DNA from: JAHEFT01 sp963700705
Lineage (GTDB): Bacteria; Pseudomonadota; Gammaproteobacteria; Xanthomonadales; SZUA-36
Assembly: GCA_963700705.1 (NCBI GenBank)
Contig: CAVOYQ010000011.1
Location: forward strand, 62,001 to 126,000
Length of the DNA stretch: 64,000 nucleotides
Direction of reading: 5' to 3'
Notes under the pieces: generated by a model
Databases searched by the model: none
Told to the model about the DNA's origin: nothing
Seen by the model: the letters and a program-made list of their open reading frames with translations, nothing else
Translations under genes and position numbers: made by a program
In this document: positions 17,907 through 26,648 of the stretch, piece by piece
Layout of the letters: each line of letters opens with the position of its first letter
Position numbering within the stretch: position 1 is the stretch's first letter

Positions 17907-18788
17907 TCATTTCTCGACCAGTTCCAGTTCAATCAGACACTGCCTGACCGGCTCGAAGAACTTTTCATCCAGCCTGGTGAGGGGCAGCCTGACCCTGGAG
18001 CCGATCAGGCCCATTTCAAAAAGAGCCCATTTTACAGGAATCGGATTGGTTTCGATCATTAAAACATCAAATAGTGTTTTCAGGCTCGAATTGATTCGTG
18101 AAGCGAGATCCCAGTCATGCTGCGATGCGGCGAGATAAAGCTCGTGCATGAATTTTGGAGTAACGTTTGCAGCTACCGAAACAACGCCGCGTGCACCACG
18201 GCGCATCGCCTCGAGGCAGCTGTGGTCGTCCCCGCTCAAAACAGAAAAGTCCGGACCACAACGCTGGCAAAGCGATTCAATCCGGTTTGCATCCCTTACG
18301 GCTTCCTTTACCCCGACGATGCCCGGATGGGCAGACAGCCGCTCGACGGTCTCGGGAAGCATATCGACCGATGTGCGTGAAGGAACATTGTATAAAACCA
18401 CCGGGATGCCGGAGGCATCGGCAATGGCGGAAAAATGGGCGTGCAACCCGGCCTGGGTTGGCTTGTTGTAATAAGGAGTGACCACCAGGGCTCCATCGGC
18501 GCCCAGTTCCGCGGCAGTTTGCGTCTGCTCGATCGCCACCCGGGTCGAAGCACTGCCGGTTCCGGCCAGCACCGGAAGTCTGCCGGCAACTCTTTCGATG
18601 ACCCTGCTCAGCAACAGCGGGAACTCTTTGCGATCCAGTGTCGCGGACTCACCCGTGGTGCCGGCGATAACCAGTCCATCACTGCCGTTGTCAAGGTGAA
18701 AGTCCACCAGCGCGTCCACGGCTGCGAAATCAATTTCGGCCTGCTCGGTGAACGGGGTTACCAGCGCTACGATACTGCCTTTGAACAT
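17907..18788 (-). CDS. dapA: 4-hydroxy-tetrahydrodipicolinate synthase DapA
   Basis: Condenses pyruvate with aspartate semialdehyde, the branch point to lysine and diaminopimelate. From the ATG at 18788 (MFKGSIVALVTPF), the catalytic tyrosine is Y133 (VLYNVPSRT) and the Schiff-base lysine is K161 (GIVGVKEAV), the same numbers as in E. coli. The TTGE motif reads GTTGES. An in-frame GTG lies nine bases upstream. The gene is followed by bamC. Confidence 0.96.
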   Translation of the reverse strand: MFKGSIVALVTPFTEQAEIDFAAVDALVDFHLDNGSDGLVIAGTTGESATLDRKEFPLLLSRVIERVAGRLPVLAGTGSASTRVAIEQTQTAAELGADGALVVTPYYNKPTQAGLHAHFSAIADASGIPVVLYNVPSRTSVDMLPETVERLSAHPGIVGVKEAVRDANRIESLCQRCGPDFSVLSGDDHSCLEAMRRGARGVVSVAANVTPKFMHELYLAASQHDWDLASRINSSLKTLFDVLMIETNPIPVKWALFEMGLIGSRVRLPLTRLDEKFFEPVRQCLIELELVEK

Positions 18789-18937
18789 TTGGAACACTTC
18801 ATTTTAGGAGCCGCGCCGGAAGCGGCTGCGCTCGATTGCATACAATTGGCTTGACCCGGCGTCATGGTACTTGCGGTACCTGATACTGACAAGTATGCTT
18901 CTTCTGTCTGGTTATTGATACAGCAAATGGAGTTTTG

Positions 18938-19399
18938 ATGGTCAACATCGGCAAAAAGGTATCCCCTTTTTCACTTCCCGCCACAGGCGACAAAACCGTG
19001 TCTTTAAAGGACTTCAAGGGCACCCACCTGGTCATTTACTTTTATCCCAAAGACAACACCCCCGGCTGTACCCTGGAAGGCCAGGGCTTTCGTGACCGTT
19101 ACAGTGAATTCCGGAAGGCCGGCGCAGCCGTTCTCGGCGTTTCGCGCGACAGCCTGAAGGCCCACGAAAACTTCAAGGCCAAGCAGGGATTTCCTTTCGA
19201 GCTTCTCTCCGATGCGGACGAAACGCTCTGCCGGCAATTTGACGTGATCCACGAAAAAAACATGTATGGCCGCAAAGTCATGGGGATTGTGCGCAGCACT
19301 TTCCTGATCGACGGCAATGGCGTCCTGCAAAAGGAATGGCGAAAAGTAAAAGTCAAAGGGCATGTAGACGAAGTTCTCGAAGCGGTCAAATCCCTTTAG
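18938..19399 (+). CDS. bcp: PrxQ/Bcp-type peroxiredoxin lacking the usual resolving cysteine
   Basis: Thiol peroxidase that reduces hydrogen and organic peroxides. The peroxidatic cysteine is C44 in TPGCTLEGQG. The resolving cysteine five residues later in E. coli Bcp is replaced by glutamine (Q49). The only other cysteine is C98 (ETLCRQFDV), a position also occupied in E. coli. The enzyme may work by a 1-Cys mechanism or use C98; this is inference. The ATG at 18938 directly follows an in-frame TTG. It is divergent from dapA. Confidence 0.92.
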   Translation: MVNIGKKVSPFSLPATGDKTVSLKDFKGTHLVIYFYPKDNTPGCTLEGQGFRDRYSEFRKAGAAVLGVSRDSLKAHENFKAKQGFPFELLSDADETLCRQFDVIHEKNMYGRKVMGIVRSTFLIDGNGVLQKEWRKVKVKGHVDEVLEAVKSL

Positions 19400-19434
19400 A
19401 AAACAATAATCAAACGCAAGAGGACATCTCCCCG

Positions 19435-20829
19435 ATGGGAAGTGAAAAACGTCTGTATATCCTTGATACCAATGTGCTGATGCACGACCCCACCTCGATT
19501 TTCCGTTTTGAAGAGCACGACGTTTTCCTGCCAATGATGGTCCTTGAAGAGCTGGACGCCGCGAAAAAGGGGCTTTCCGAAGTTGCCAGGAACGTGCGGC
19601 AGGTCAGCCGTTTCATCGGCGAAATGATGCAGCTCCAGTGCACCACCGACCTGGCTGACGGCCTCGAATTGCGAGAACCCGAAGGGCTGGAACTGAAGGC
19701 CGGCACCGGTCGCCTGTATTTCCAGACGGTCATGCCCGAGACGCACTCCAGCCTATTGCGCGATGGCTCTTTTGCCGACAACGAGATCCTGAGCACTGCC
19801 TTTGCCTTGCGCGATGCGCACCCGGAAAAAGACATCGTGCTGGTTTCCAAGGACATCAATCTCCGGATCAAGGCCGCGATCCTGGGTGTCCAGGCGGAAG
19901 ATTATTACAACGACCGCGCGCTTGACGACCTGAGCCTGTTGTACCGGGGATTGCGCATCCACGATGAGGGTTTTTGGGACGCCCATCCGCAACTCGAATC
20001 CTGGAGCGCCAATGGCCGCGCCCACTACCGCCTACCCGTGGGTGAAGAAAATGGCTGGTATCCCAATCAATGCGTGGCCATTGGCGAAGAAGGCGGGATC
20101 GAGGCCATGGTCAAGGAAGTCGACAACAACAACGTGATGTTGAAACTTGTGGACGACTATTACATCGGCCGGAAAAATGTCTGGGGAATTCACGCCCGTA
20201 ACCGTGAGCAGAACTTTGCACTCAACCTGTTGATGGACCCGGATATCGATTTCGTCACGCTGATGGGTACCGCGGGCACGGGCAAGACCCTGCTGGCGCT
20301 GGCGGCCGGTCTCTCGCAGACCATGGACGAAAAACGTTACACCGAAATTATCGTCACCCGGGCCACGGTTTCCATTGGCGAGGATATTGGCTACCTGCCC
20401 GGAACCGAGGAAGAAAAAATGACGCCCTGGATGGGCGCGCTCACGGACAACCTCGAGGTGCTCACCCAGCCCCAGGAAGGCGGTGAATGGGGCCGCGCCG
20501 CTACCAATGACCTGCTCGCGAACCGGGTCAAGGTCCGCGCCCTGAACTTCATGCGCGGGCGTACATTTCTCAACCGCTACGTCATCATCGACGAAGCGCA
20601 AAACATAACGCCCAAACAGATGAAAGCCCTGGTCACGCGCGCCGGACCGGGAACCAAAATCGTCTGCATGGGAAACGTCGAACAGATCGATACGCCTTAC
20701 CTGACAGAAACCACGTCCGGCCTGACCTTTGCCGTCGACCGCTTCAAGAGCTGGGCTCATGCCGGTCATATAACGCTGAAACGGGGGGAGCGCTCACGCC
20801 TGGCCGACTTCGCGTCAAACGCGCTGTAG
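19435..20829 (+). CDS. PIN-domain PhoH-family ATPase (PhoH2 type)
   Basis: Fusion of an N-terminal PIN ribonuclease domain with a PhoH helicase-type ATPase; characterised PhoH2 proteins unwind and cleave RNA. The start at 19435 (MGSEKRLYILDTN) is chosen because upstream in-frame sequence overlaps bcp. PIN acidic residues include D11 (LDTNVLMHDP) and D115 (FADNEIL). Walker A is GTAGTGKT at residues 278-285, and Walker B reads YVIIDEAQN. The 464-residue length is typical. It lies 35 bases after bcp, so co-transcription is likely. Despite the PhoH name, no Pho box is seen here. Confidence 0.92.
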   Translation: MGSEKRLYILDTNVLMHDPTSIFRFEEHDVFLPMMVLEELDAAKKGLSEVARNVRQVSRFIGEMMQLQCTTDLADGLELREPEGLELKAGTGRLYFQTVMPETHSSLLRDGSFADNEILSTAFALRDAHPEKDIVLVSKDINLRIKAAILGVQAEDYYNDRALDDLSLLYRGLRIHDEGFWDAHPQLESWSANGRAHYRLPVGEENGWYPNQCVAIGEEGGIEAMVKEVDNNNVMLKLVDDYYIGRKNVWGIHARNREQNFALNLLMDPDIDFVTLMGTAGTGKTLLALAAGLSQTMDEKRYTEIIVTRATVSIGEDIGYLPGTEEEKMTPWMGALTDNLEVLTQPQEGGEWGRAATNDLLANRVKVRALNFMRGRTFLNRYVIIDEAQNITPKQMKALVTRAGPGTKIVCMGNVEQIDTPYLTETTSGLTFAVDRFKSWAHAGHITLKRGERSRLADFASNAL

Positions 20830-21024
20830 GAGCGGATTAGCACAGGCAACGATGCGAGTGCGGTTTCGCCGCAGGCGAAGAAGTGCAGGCAGCGGAGAGA
20901 GTGCGGTTTTGGCGCAGCCGAAGAAGCGCTCTTGAAGCGCCGTTGCACGTGCTCGGGGAGTGCCGTCGTGCGTCCGCGAAATGGTTTCTTAAACAAAATT
21001 TATCGCGAATGAATTCGCTCCTAC
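20826..21024. repeat. REP-like repeat cluster with paired hairpins
   Basis: This stretch fills the gap between the PhoH2 and perM genes. It begins with GTAGGAGCGGATT (20826) and ends with the inverse unit TCGCGAATGAATTCGCTCCTAC, so the outer units are in opposite orientation. Inside, two 28-base imperfect copies start GAGTGCGGTTT at 20856 and 20899. Each folds into a hairpin with loop GCA: TTCGCC/GGCGAA in the first and TTGGC/GCCGAA in the second. It resembles a BIME-type REP mosaic and could also act as a terminator between convergent genes. Confidence 0.6.
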
Positions 21025-22097
21025 GAGGGTGCTGCAAGCTCCTCTGACTTTTGCTGCTGGCGCGGCCAGGCGTTGAGTATGGCCTTGACGACGGTGGCCA
21101 GAGGGATCGCGAAGAATATACCCCAGAAGCCGCCAAGTCCTCCAAACACCAGGATCGCGAGAATGATCGCAACCGGGTGCAGATTTACCACTTCAGAAAA
21201 AAGCAGCGGCACCAGCAGGTTGCCGTCCAGGGCCTGGATAATCGCGTAGGCGATGATGATCTGGCCGAAGTCCCACCCCCAGCCAAACTGGAAGAATGCG
21301 ATCAGCGCAATCGGAATGGTCGCGACGGCAGCGCCGACATAGGGCACCAATACCGAAAATCCGACGATGGTGGCCAGCAATGCCGGGTATTGAAGGCCCA
21401 GAATGATGAAGGTGATATAGGTGACCGACCCGACGATGAATATTTCCGTCACCTTGCCCCTGACATAATTGGCGATCTGTGCTTCAGATTCGGTCCAGAT
21501 CCTGTTGACCAGGGTGCGCTCCCTGGGCAGGTAGTTGGCGATCCAGCCGATCATCAGGTCTTTGTCTTTCAGAAGGAAAAAGACCAGCACGGGAACCAGC
21601 ACCAGGTAGACAACCAGTCCGATTACGCTGGCCACGGAGGCCAGTGACCAACTCAGGGCCTGCTGGCTCAAACCTGCCATTTCCTGGCCGATCTGGCCAA
21701 TAATGATCTTGATCTGTTCTTCCGAGATCAACTGCGGATAGGCCTGGGGCAGCTGTTTCAGCAGCGCCTGGCCCTGCGAAACGTAGTTCGGGAATTGCTG
21801 CACCAGCGCTGTCAGCTGCCGGATCACGATCGGAACCAGCCCTAAAGTCAGAAACAGGAAAACGGCTATAAACAGTATGAAAACGATGAGTACCGCTGGC
21901 AGGCGGGGCAAACCGATCCTCTGCAAACGACTGACCAGGGCTTCCAGCAGGTAGGCGAAAACCATGCTGGCAAACATCGGCGCCAGCCATTTTCCCATCC
22001 CGATGATGATGGCGAACCCGATGACCAGGAAAAGGCCAAGGATCACGACCTGTGGGTCGGAAAAGTGACGCCTGAACCAGTCCTTCAGCAGTTCCAT
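21021..22097 (-). CDS. perM: AI-2E/PerM-family transporter
   Basis: Polytopic inner-membrane protein of the AI-2 exporter/PerM family, 358 residues with about eight predicted helices. Hydrophobic segments include VVILGLFLVIGFAIIIG near residue 18 and LLATIVGFSVLVPYVGAAVA near 245. The family motif PYVGAAVATIP is visible. In E. coli perM lies beside bepA and close to bcp; here the same genes flank it with extra genes inserted, which supports the PerM subgroup. Substrate is not known. Confidence 0.85.
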   Translation of the reverse strand: MELLKDWFRRHFSDPQVVILGLFLVIGFAIIIGMGKWLAPMFASMVFAYLLEALVSRLQRIGLPRLPAVLIVFILFIAVFLFLTLGLVPIVIRQLTALVQQFPNYVSQGQALLKQLPQAYPQLISEEQIKIIIGQIGQEMAGLSQQALSWSLASVASVIGLVVYLVLVPVLVFFLLKDKDLMIGWIANYLPRERTLVNRIWTESEAQIANYVRGKVTEIFIVGSVTYITFIILGLQYPALLATIVGFSVLVPYVGAAVATIPIALIAFFQFGWGWDFGQIIIAYAIIQALDGNLLVPLLFSEVVNLHPVAIILAILVFGGLGGFWGIFFAIPLATVVKAILNAWPRQQQKSEELAAPS

Positions 22098-22128
22098 TAC
22101 CGTCTGTTGCCGAAAGCGAAAGCTGGGA

Positions 22129-23315
22129 TCAGAAGTTCAAAGTCCACATGGCCTCGAGTTCGAATTGCTGATCGAGTTCCTGTGTGGTCACACCAAGGAC
22201 GCTGCCGCCGAAAGCGTATTCGGACGGAGCGTAAGCTGCGTTGAATGCCAGCATGCTGCGCAAGCCTGTGCGGCGGGAATACCCGACAACAACGGCGTTA
22301 CTGGCCAAATCGCCTTGCAGGGCTTGGGCGAGCAAAGCTGACGAAGGCGAAGGTTGCGTGCGGGTGCTGAGGTCAATATGCCATTGCTGGTCGGCGCCGT
22401 CACTCCAGGTGTACCCCACGCTGTATACCGTGAGATCTTCCCAGTCGAATGAGGGGCTCGTCGAGTCACCCAGCATGGAAAGGAAACGGGTAGGCAGGTA
22501 ACGACTTGGAAATGCGTTGATTTCGCTGTACATCACCCGCTCGATCGTGAAATTCAACCAGGACTTTTCGGTGGCCTGAAACGCCAGGCCCAGGCTGGCG
22601 CGTGCCGGGATGTCGAGATCAGCGGGTGCGGAGTAAACACCCCGATAGGCCGCGAACTCTTCCATGTCGATGCGTGACTGGTAACCCGCATCGACCGCAA
22701 TACCGTGGATCACTTCCTGGCGCAGGGCCAGGCGCACACCGGTTCCGTAACTGGATTCTTCCTGCGGTGAGAAGGTGGTGGGTATCCAGGGACTCTGGCC
22801 GGGCTGCTGGCGGCCGTCAGGCCCAGGCTCGCGGCGCTGTAACGTTGGTAAGCGATTACGGCCGACACGCCAAGTATGCTGCCCTCCGTGAATTCGTGCT
22901 CCATTCCCGGAGCGAAATACTGCCGCTCAAAACTGGTGCCCTCGAAAATCCCTTCCGGCTCGAATCCCGGCCAAAGCAGCTGAGAATCCGCCTGCCACTC
23001 GAACTGGTAATTGATCCGGGTATCAGGCTGCGATTCCATGTAGGCCGCAAAATCAGGCATGATCCGGACTTCGCTGTTCTTCAGCCACGTCACGTGCAGG
23101 GGCTGGGCATCGTCCGGCAGCATGTAATCGGGTGTCAACTCCTGGGCAAGATATTCCTGCCAGGGTCCCAGTTCAAAGCCAATAACATAAAAAGAAGTCA
23201 ACCCGGCACCGCCGGCGGCAAAGCTGACGGCAGGCAAGCCGAACCCCTGGGCTCCGGCAAGACCCGGAATTATTCCCATGCAGACCAAAAGCGATTTGGC
23301 AATTTTCAGTCGCAA
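22129..23315 (-). CDS. FadL-like outer-membrane channel (one frameshift)
   Basis: Predicted outer-membrane beta-barrel resembling the OmpP1/FadL/TodX family of hydrophobic-substrate channels. The start at 23315 gives a signal peptide (LLVCMGIIPGLAGAQG) followed by GFGLPAVSFAAGGAG. The second half has the family-like strand DIPARASLGLAFQATEKSWL and ends in phenylalanine (WTLNF), as outer-membrane barrels do. The frame shifts once near 22800, after LGLTAAS; the other frame continues with GQSPWIPTTFSPQEES. Total about 395 residues. Family assignment is moderate, and the substrate is unknown. Confidence 0.65.
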
Positions 23316-23614
23316 TTTGCCACCTTGACTGCAACTTGATGCAGCTTTTCAACACGAAATATGGCAGGAATACAACAAGCTGTCAATGACAAACAACCGT
23401 TTCCCCGACATGCCAGCACCCTGTCAGCCCGGCGCATGCCAAGTCTTTGTTTTATAAACCCCTGGACACCCGGCCTGGAATCAGCGCCCGCCCCTGCAAA
23501 CGCGCCGGAAAAACCACAGTCCGGGCCTGTGCGTTGCAAGAATGCAACATGTATGGCATACCGTCGAGGTCAGGCAAAGAAGCCCTGACGGAATGCCGTG
23601 GCGCGCGAGACTCC
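23316..23614. other. Intergenic region, probable promoter of the FadL-like gene
   Basis: Three hundred bases between the FadL-like gene and the dsrC/tusE stop. I see no conserved open frame, tRNA or clear terminator. The segment should hold the promoter of the minus-strand FadL-like gene, but no strong -35/-10 pair stands out. Confidence 0.4.
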
Positions 23615-23959
23615 TTAGACGCAGCTGACCGGGCGGGGTAGTCCGGCATAGCGGCAAGCCTGGGTCCCCGGCCCGTCGGGAAACAGCTTGTACAGATGGC
23701 GGCTGGTCCCTTTTTCCTCGCCCAGTGCTTCACGGGCCAGGCGCACCAGGGCGCGCATCGGCGGTTCAACTTCGTACTGATCGAAGTATGCCCTGAATAT
23801 CTCCAGGACGGCCCAGTGATCATCGGTGAGCGTAACCCCGTCAGCGGCCGCCATGATCCGCGCCACTTCAGGAGACCAGTCATTCCAATCCAGCAGGTAG
23901 CCTTTTTCGTCCACCATGAGCGGATTTTTACCCGGTATTTCAAGCCGTGAATGGCTCAT
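23615..23959 (-). CDS. DsrC/TusE-family sulfur carrier with both signature cysteines
   Basis: Small sulfur-carrier protein that accepts persulfide sulfur from a DsrEFH/TusBCD complex. The ATG at 23959 overlaps the tusB stop (ATGA), which fixes the start. The 114 residues end TQACRYAGLPRPVSCV. C113 is the penultimate reactive cysteine. C102 lies 11 residues earlier, the spacing of the two redox cysteines in DsrC of sulfur oxidisers and sulfate reducers, whereas canonical TusE proteins keep only the penultimate one. Either a tRNA 2-thiolation or a dissimilatory sulfur role is possible; no dsrAB is in this window. Confidence 0.9.
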   Translation of the reverse strand: MSHSRLEIPGKNPLMVDEKGYLLDWNDWSPEVARIMAAADGVTLTDDHWAVLEIFRAYFDQYEVEPPMRALVRLAREALGEEKGTSRHLYKLFPDGPGTQACRYAGLPRPVSCV

Positions 23960-24286
23960 TTCCAGGTCAGGCAATATTCGTGTGATTGCACCAATTCCAC
24001 GATGTCCGAATCGGGCAGCGCGATCACGCCGGTTGCTTGCGCAAGCCCCGACAGCCCGCGCGCCTCCAGATCAACCGCTGAAAAGCAAAACATCTGCTAT
24101 CCAGGCGCTATCCTGCGGTGCGTGTGGGCCGGGAGTGGCCGGGAGGCTCGTTACATTCATGACGCCATCATCCAGGAACAATACGACATCGCCTTTTACA
24201 CAGTGTGACCGGCAATTGTCCAGGGCCTCGCGGGAAGACCGCACAACCAGGTGCAGGCAGGTTTTGTCCCGGGCCGGAGGCTTCAT
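23956..24286 (-). CDS. DsrH/TusB-family sulfur relay subunit (one frameshift)
   Basis: Third subunit of the DsrEFH/TusDCB hexamer. The ATG at 24286 follows the dsrF/tusC stop by a few bases. The N-terminal part reads HLVVRSSREALDNC, then KGDVVLFLDDGVM, matching the DsrH/TusB core. C25 aligns by eye with the cysteine 20 conserved in DsrH of sulfur oxidisers. Near 24080 the frame shifts at LLFS; the other frame continues AVDLEARGLSGLAQATGVI and ends ESHEYCLTWK-like with a stop overlapping dsrC/tusE. The join restores a full-length protein of about 110 residues, so a consensus error is likely. Confidence 0.82.
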
Positions 24287-24290
24287 CACA

Positions 24291-24662
24291 TCAAAGCGCC
24301 AGCACGTGGTTGCAACTTCGCCAGGAGCGCCTCATTTCTGCTTCATCCAGGGCTTCCACCGGCATCAGCAGTTCAAATCCCCCGTCCTGGCAGAAATCAA
24401 GCCAACGCCGCTCTGCAAACACCCGGGTATCGGCCAGGTCCGGCAGCGACGCCCACGCCCTGTAACCCTTTGGCAGCAGGGCTTCAGGGTCATTATTTCG
24501 TGCTGCAAGCTGAAGCACCGAAAGTCCCTGGAAGTAGATCCTGATCTGGAAATCAAGTGCTGCAGCAGCCAGCGCAATGTCGACGTCCGCCCGCGCCACC
24601 CGGTCGCGGTACGGTGCGCGCTGAATGATCAGCGCAAGGCTGGATGAAGAGCCGGACGACAT
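24291..24662 (-). CDS. DsrF/TusC-family sulfur relay subunit
   Basis: Second subunit of the sulfur-transfer complex. The 123 residues show the DsrE/F-like fold pattern: RAPYRDRVARADVDIALAAAA, then IYFQGLSVLQLA, with YRAWASLPD near the middle. Its ATG overlaps the preceding gene's stop (ATGA at 24662). It lies in the operon order D-C-B-E, equivalent to dsrE-dsrF-dsrH-dsrC. Confidence 0.9.
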   Translation of the reverse strand: MSSGSSSSLALIIQRAPYRDRVARADVDIALAAAALDFQIRIYFQGLSVLQLAARNNDPEALLPKGYRAWASLPDLADTRVFAERRWLDFCQDGGFELLMPVEALDEAEMRRSWRSCNHVLAL

Positions 24663-25009
24663 CAGAAGCTCACGACACGGTCACTGCCAGCCATGATTTC
24701 CATCAGCTCAACCAGCCCGGCTTCGCGGTAGGCGCCAGCCGGGGCTTCCTGCAACCGTCTCCCGGCTGCCGAAGAACAAAGCAACAAGGGAATCCCGGCC
24801 GGACCGGCCAGGGCCTGCCATTCGTGACACAGGTCAGGCGTGCCGCCATCCACAGCCCGGGCCGGCTGGGCGTGGTAAACCCCGTCTCCACGAAAGAAAA
24901 CGGCCGCGATCTGCGCCTTTGCCGCCAGCATGGCGCGGGCCAGGCGTAACGCCGAAACCCCCAGGGTGCTGCCCCAGGGACTCTCATTGACGATGATCAG
25001 GATTTTCAC
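24662..25009 (-). CDS. DsrE/TusD-family sulfurtransferase subunit
   Basis: First and catalytic subunit of the sulfur relay. The 115-residue protein starts MKILIIVNESPWGST and contains GDGVYHA. C78 (IPLLLCSSAAGRR) is at the exact number of the active-site cysteine in both E. coli TusD and DsrE. It heads the four-gene operon; bepA starts 100 bases away on the other strand, so the promoter must lie in that short divergent gap. Confidence 0.93.
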   Translation of the reverse strand: MKILIIVNESPWGSTLGVSALRLARAMLAAKAQIAAVFFRGDGVYHAQPARAVDGGTPDLCHEWQALAGPAGIPLLLCSSAAGRRLQEAPAGAYREAGLVELMEIMAGSDRVVSF

Positions 25010-25108
25010 GTTAAGATGATCCGGTTTTTCACGTTAAACTGTCCGGTGACGAGAACATGTCGGTCGATTTCGTTGTCGAAGCGACAGCAGGAAAGTCTCG
25101 GGGAAAGA

Positions 25109-26599
25109 ATGTCCACGGTCAAGGGTAAGTTTTTGAAAAATCTCATTCGTCTGGCGACGGTTCTGCTCACTGCAAGCACCAGCCTGGCCAGCGTTGCACA
25201 GACCGATCAGATGAACCTGCCGGATATGGGCGCCTCGGCTGACACCATCCTTTCGCGCGCCGAGGAGGCCGAATACGCCCGCGCCCTGGTCCGGCAGATG
25301 CGCGCCTACGAAGTGCTCAACGAAGACCCCATGATCAGCGACTATTTTGCCGACATGGGATTCCGGCTGGCTTCCCACAGCGACCGGCCGGACAAGGCGT
25401 TCACTTTCGTGGTGCTCAATCAACCGGTCATCAATGCCTTCGCGGCCCCCGGCGGCGTCATCGCGCTTTACAGCGGCCTGATCCTCGCAGCCGATGACGA
25501 AAGCGAGGTTGCCGGCGTGCTCGCCCACGAAATCGCGCATATCACGCAACAGCATTTGTACCGCGCGCTGGAAAACCAGCGGGAAATGACCATCCCCATC
25601 GCCCTCGGGATGCTGGCGCTGATCCTGGTCGGTGGCGGCAGCGGCGAGGCGATACAGGGCGCACTGATGGGCGGACAGGCCGCAGCCATCCAGGCGCAGA
25701 TCTTCTTCACGCGGCAGAATGAGTACGAGGCCGATCGCATCGGTATTTCGACGCTCTCCAGGGCGGGTTACGACCCGGTCGGCATGGCCGAGTTTTTTGA
25801 AAAAATGGGCAAGCTTACCCGCTCCATGGGCGAGGGGCCGGCAGAGTATCTGCGCACCCATCCCGTATCCGTCAACCGCATTTCCGAAGCCTTGAACAGG
25901 GCCCAGAACATGCCGCCCCCCGCACCATCCGACGGCCGTGATTTCTACCTGGTCCAGGCACGTCTGCGAGCGATGACCGCAAAAGACCCGGACGAGGCGC
26001 TTGAATGGTTCAAGCAACGTCTTGACCGCGCTGATGTCGGACAGGTTGAAAGTGACGCGCTTTTTTACGGCAGCGCCATTGCCTACCAGAACAAGGGAGA
26101 CTATGACGAGGCCAGAAAACTGCTGCAGAACCTGATGGATCGCGCCCCGCATGTCGCTTATCAATTGCAAATGGCTGAGCTGGACCTCGACGCCGGCCGG
26201 GACAACCAGGCAATCGACCAGTTGGCGGGCCTGTACGGCAGCTTCCCCGGAAACCACGCGATTTCAATGCAGTATGCCGAGGCGCTGTTGAAAAACCAGG
26301 ACCCGGCGCAGGCCAGGACAGCCGCAACCGTGCTTCGCCAACAATTACTGACCCACCCGGATGATCCGCTGCTGCATGAACTGTATGCCCGGTCCGCCAA
26401 TATCGCCGGTGACACCGTTCGCGCAAAAGAAGCCATAGCGGAGTCCTACTATCTGCGTGGAAACATCCACGAGGCCGCCATGCAACTGCAGACACTGGCG
26501 GACAGCGGCGATCTCAACTATTACCAGCGGGCCCGGATCACCGCCCGCATCAGTGAACTTCGCATGGAACTGGTCAAGCTCGGAATGGATGATTCCTGA
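25109..26599 (+). CDS. bepA: Periplasmic metalloprotease/chaperone BepA (M48)
   Basis: M48 zinc protease that assists or degrades LptD and BAM clients at the outer membrane. The ATG at 25109 follows GGGGAAAGA and starts a signal peptide (LIRLATVLLTASTSLASVAQ). The zinc motif HEIAH is at residues 140-144, with the third-ligand region EYEAD at 205-209. A C-terminal TPR half follows from about residue 300, with repeats such as NKGDYDEARKLLQNL. The 496 residues match E. coli BepA (487). Its proximity to perM is conserved. Confidence 0.95.
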   Translation: MSTVKGKFLKNLIRLATVLLTASTSLASVAQTDQMNLPDMGASADTILSRAEEAEYARALVRQMRAYEVLNEDPMISDYFADMGFRLASHSDRPDKAFTFVVLNQPVINAFAAPGGVIALYSGLILAADDESEVAGVLAHEIAHITQQHLYRALENQREMTIPIALGMLALILVGGGSGEAIQGALMGGQAAAIQAQIFFTRQNEYEADRIGISTLSRAGYDPVGMAEFFEKMGKLTRSMGEGPAEYLRTHPVSVNRISEALNRAQNMPPPAPSDGRDFYLVQARLRAMTAKDPDEALEWFKQRLDRADVGQVESDALFYGSAIAYQNKGDYDEARKLLQNLMDRAPHVAYQLQMAELDLDAGRDNQAIDQLAGLYGSFPGNHAISMQYAEALLKNQDPAQARTAATVLRQQLLTHPDDPLLHELYARSANIAGDTVRAKEAIAESYYLRGNIHEAAMQLQTLADSGDLNYYQRARITARISELRMELVKLGMDDS

Positions 26600-26600
26600 G

Positions 26601-26633
26601 TTGCAATAAAACTGTCACATCCATCCTTATAAT
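26601..26633 (+). promoter_or_regulatory. Candidate Pho box and -10 of phoB
   Basis: Half-sites TTGCAAT (26601-26607, weak) and CTGTCAC (26612-26618) lie 11 bases apart with an AAAA spacer. A perfect TATAAT (26628-26633) begins ten bases after the second half-site. This is the layout of PhoB-activated promoters, in which the box replaces the -35. It suggests autoregulation of phoBR. The first half-site is the weak point. Confidence 0.6.
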
Positions 26634-26648
26634 GGAAGCCTGACATAC

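Noticed and set aside
19435..20829. PhoH-family gene as a Pho regulon member
   Set aside because: No Pho half-site lies upstream, and the gene follows bcp by 35 bases, so its name alone is not evidence.
25034..26257. 407-codon open frame on the minus strand
   Set aside because: Antisense shadow of bepA, whose zinc motif and signal peptide are clear.
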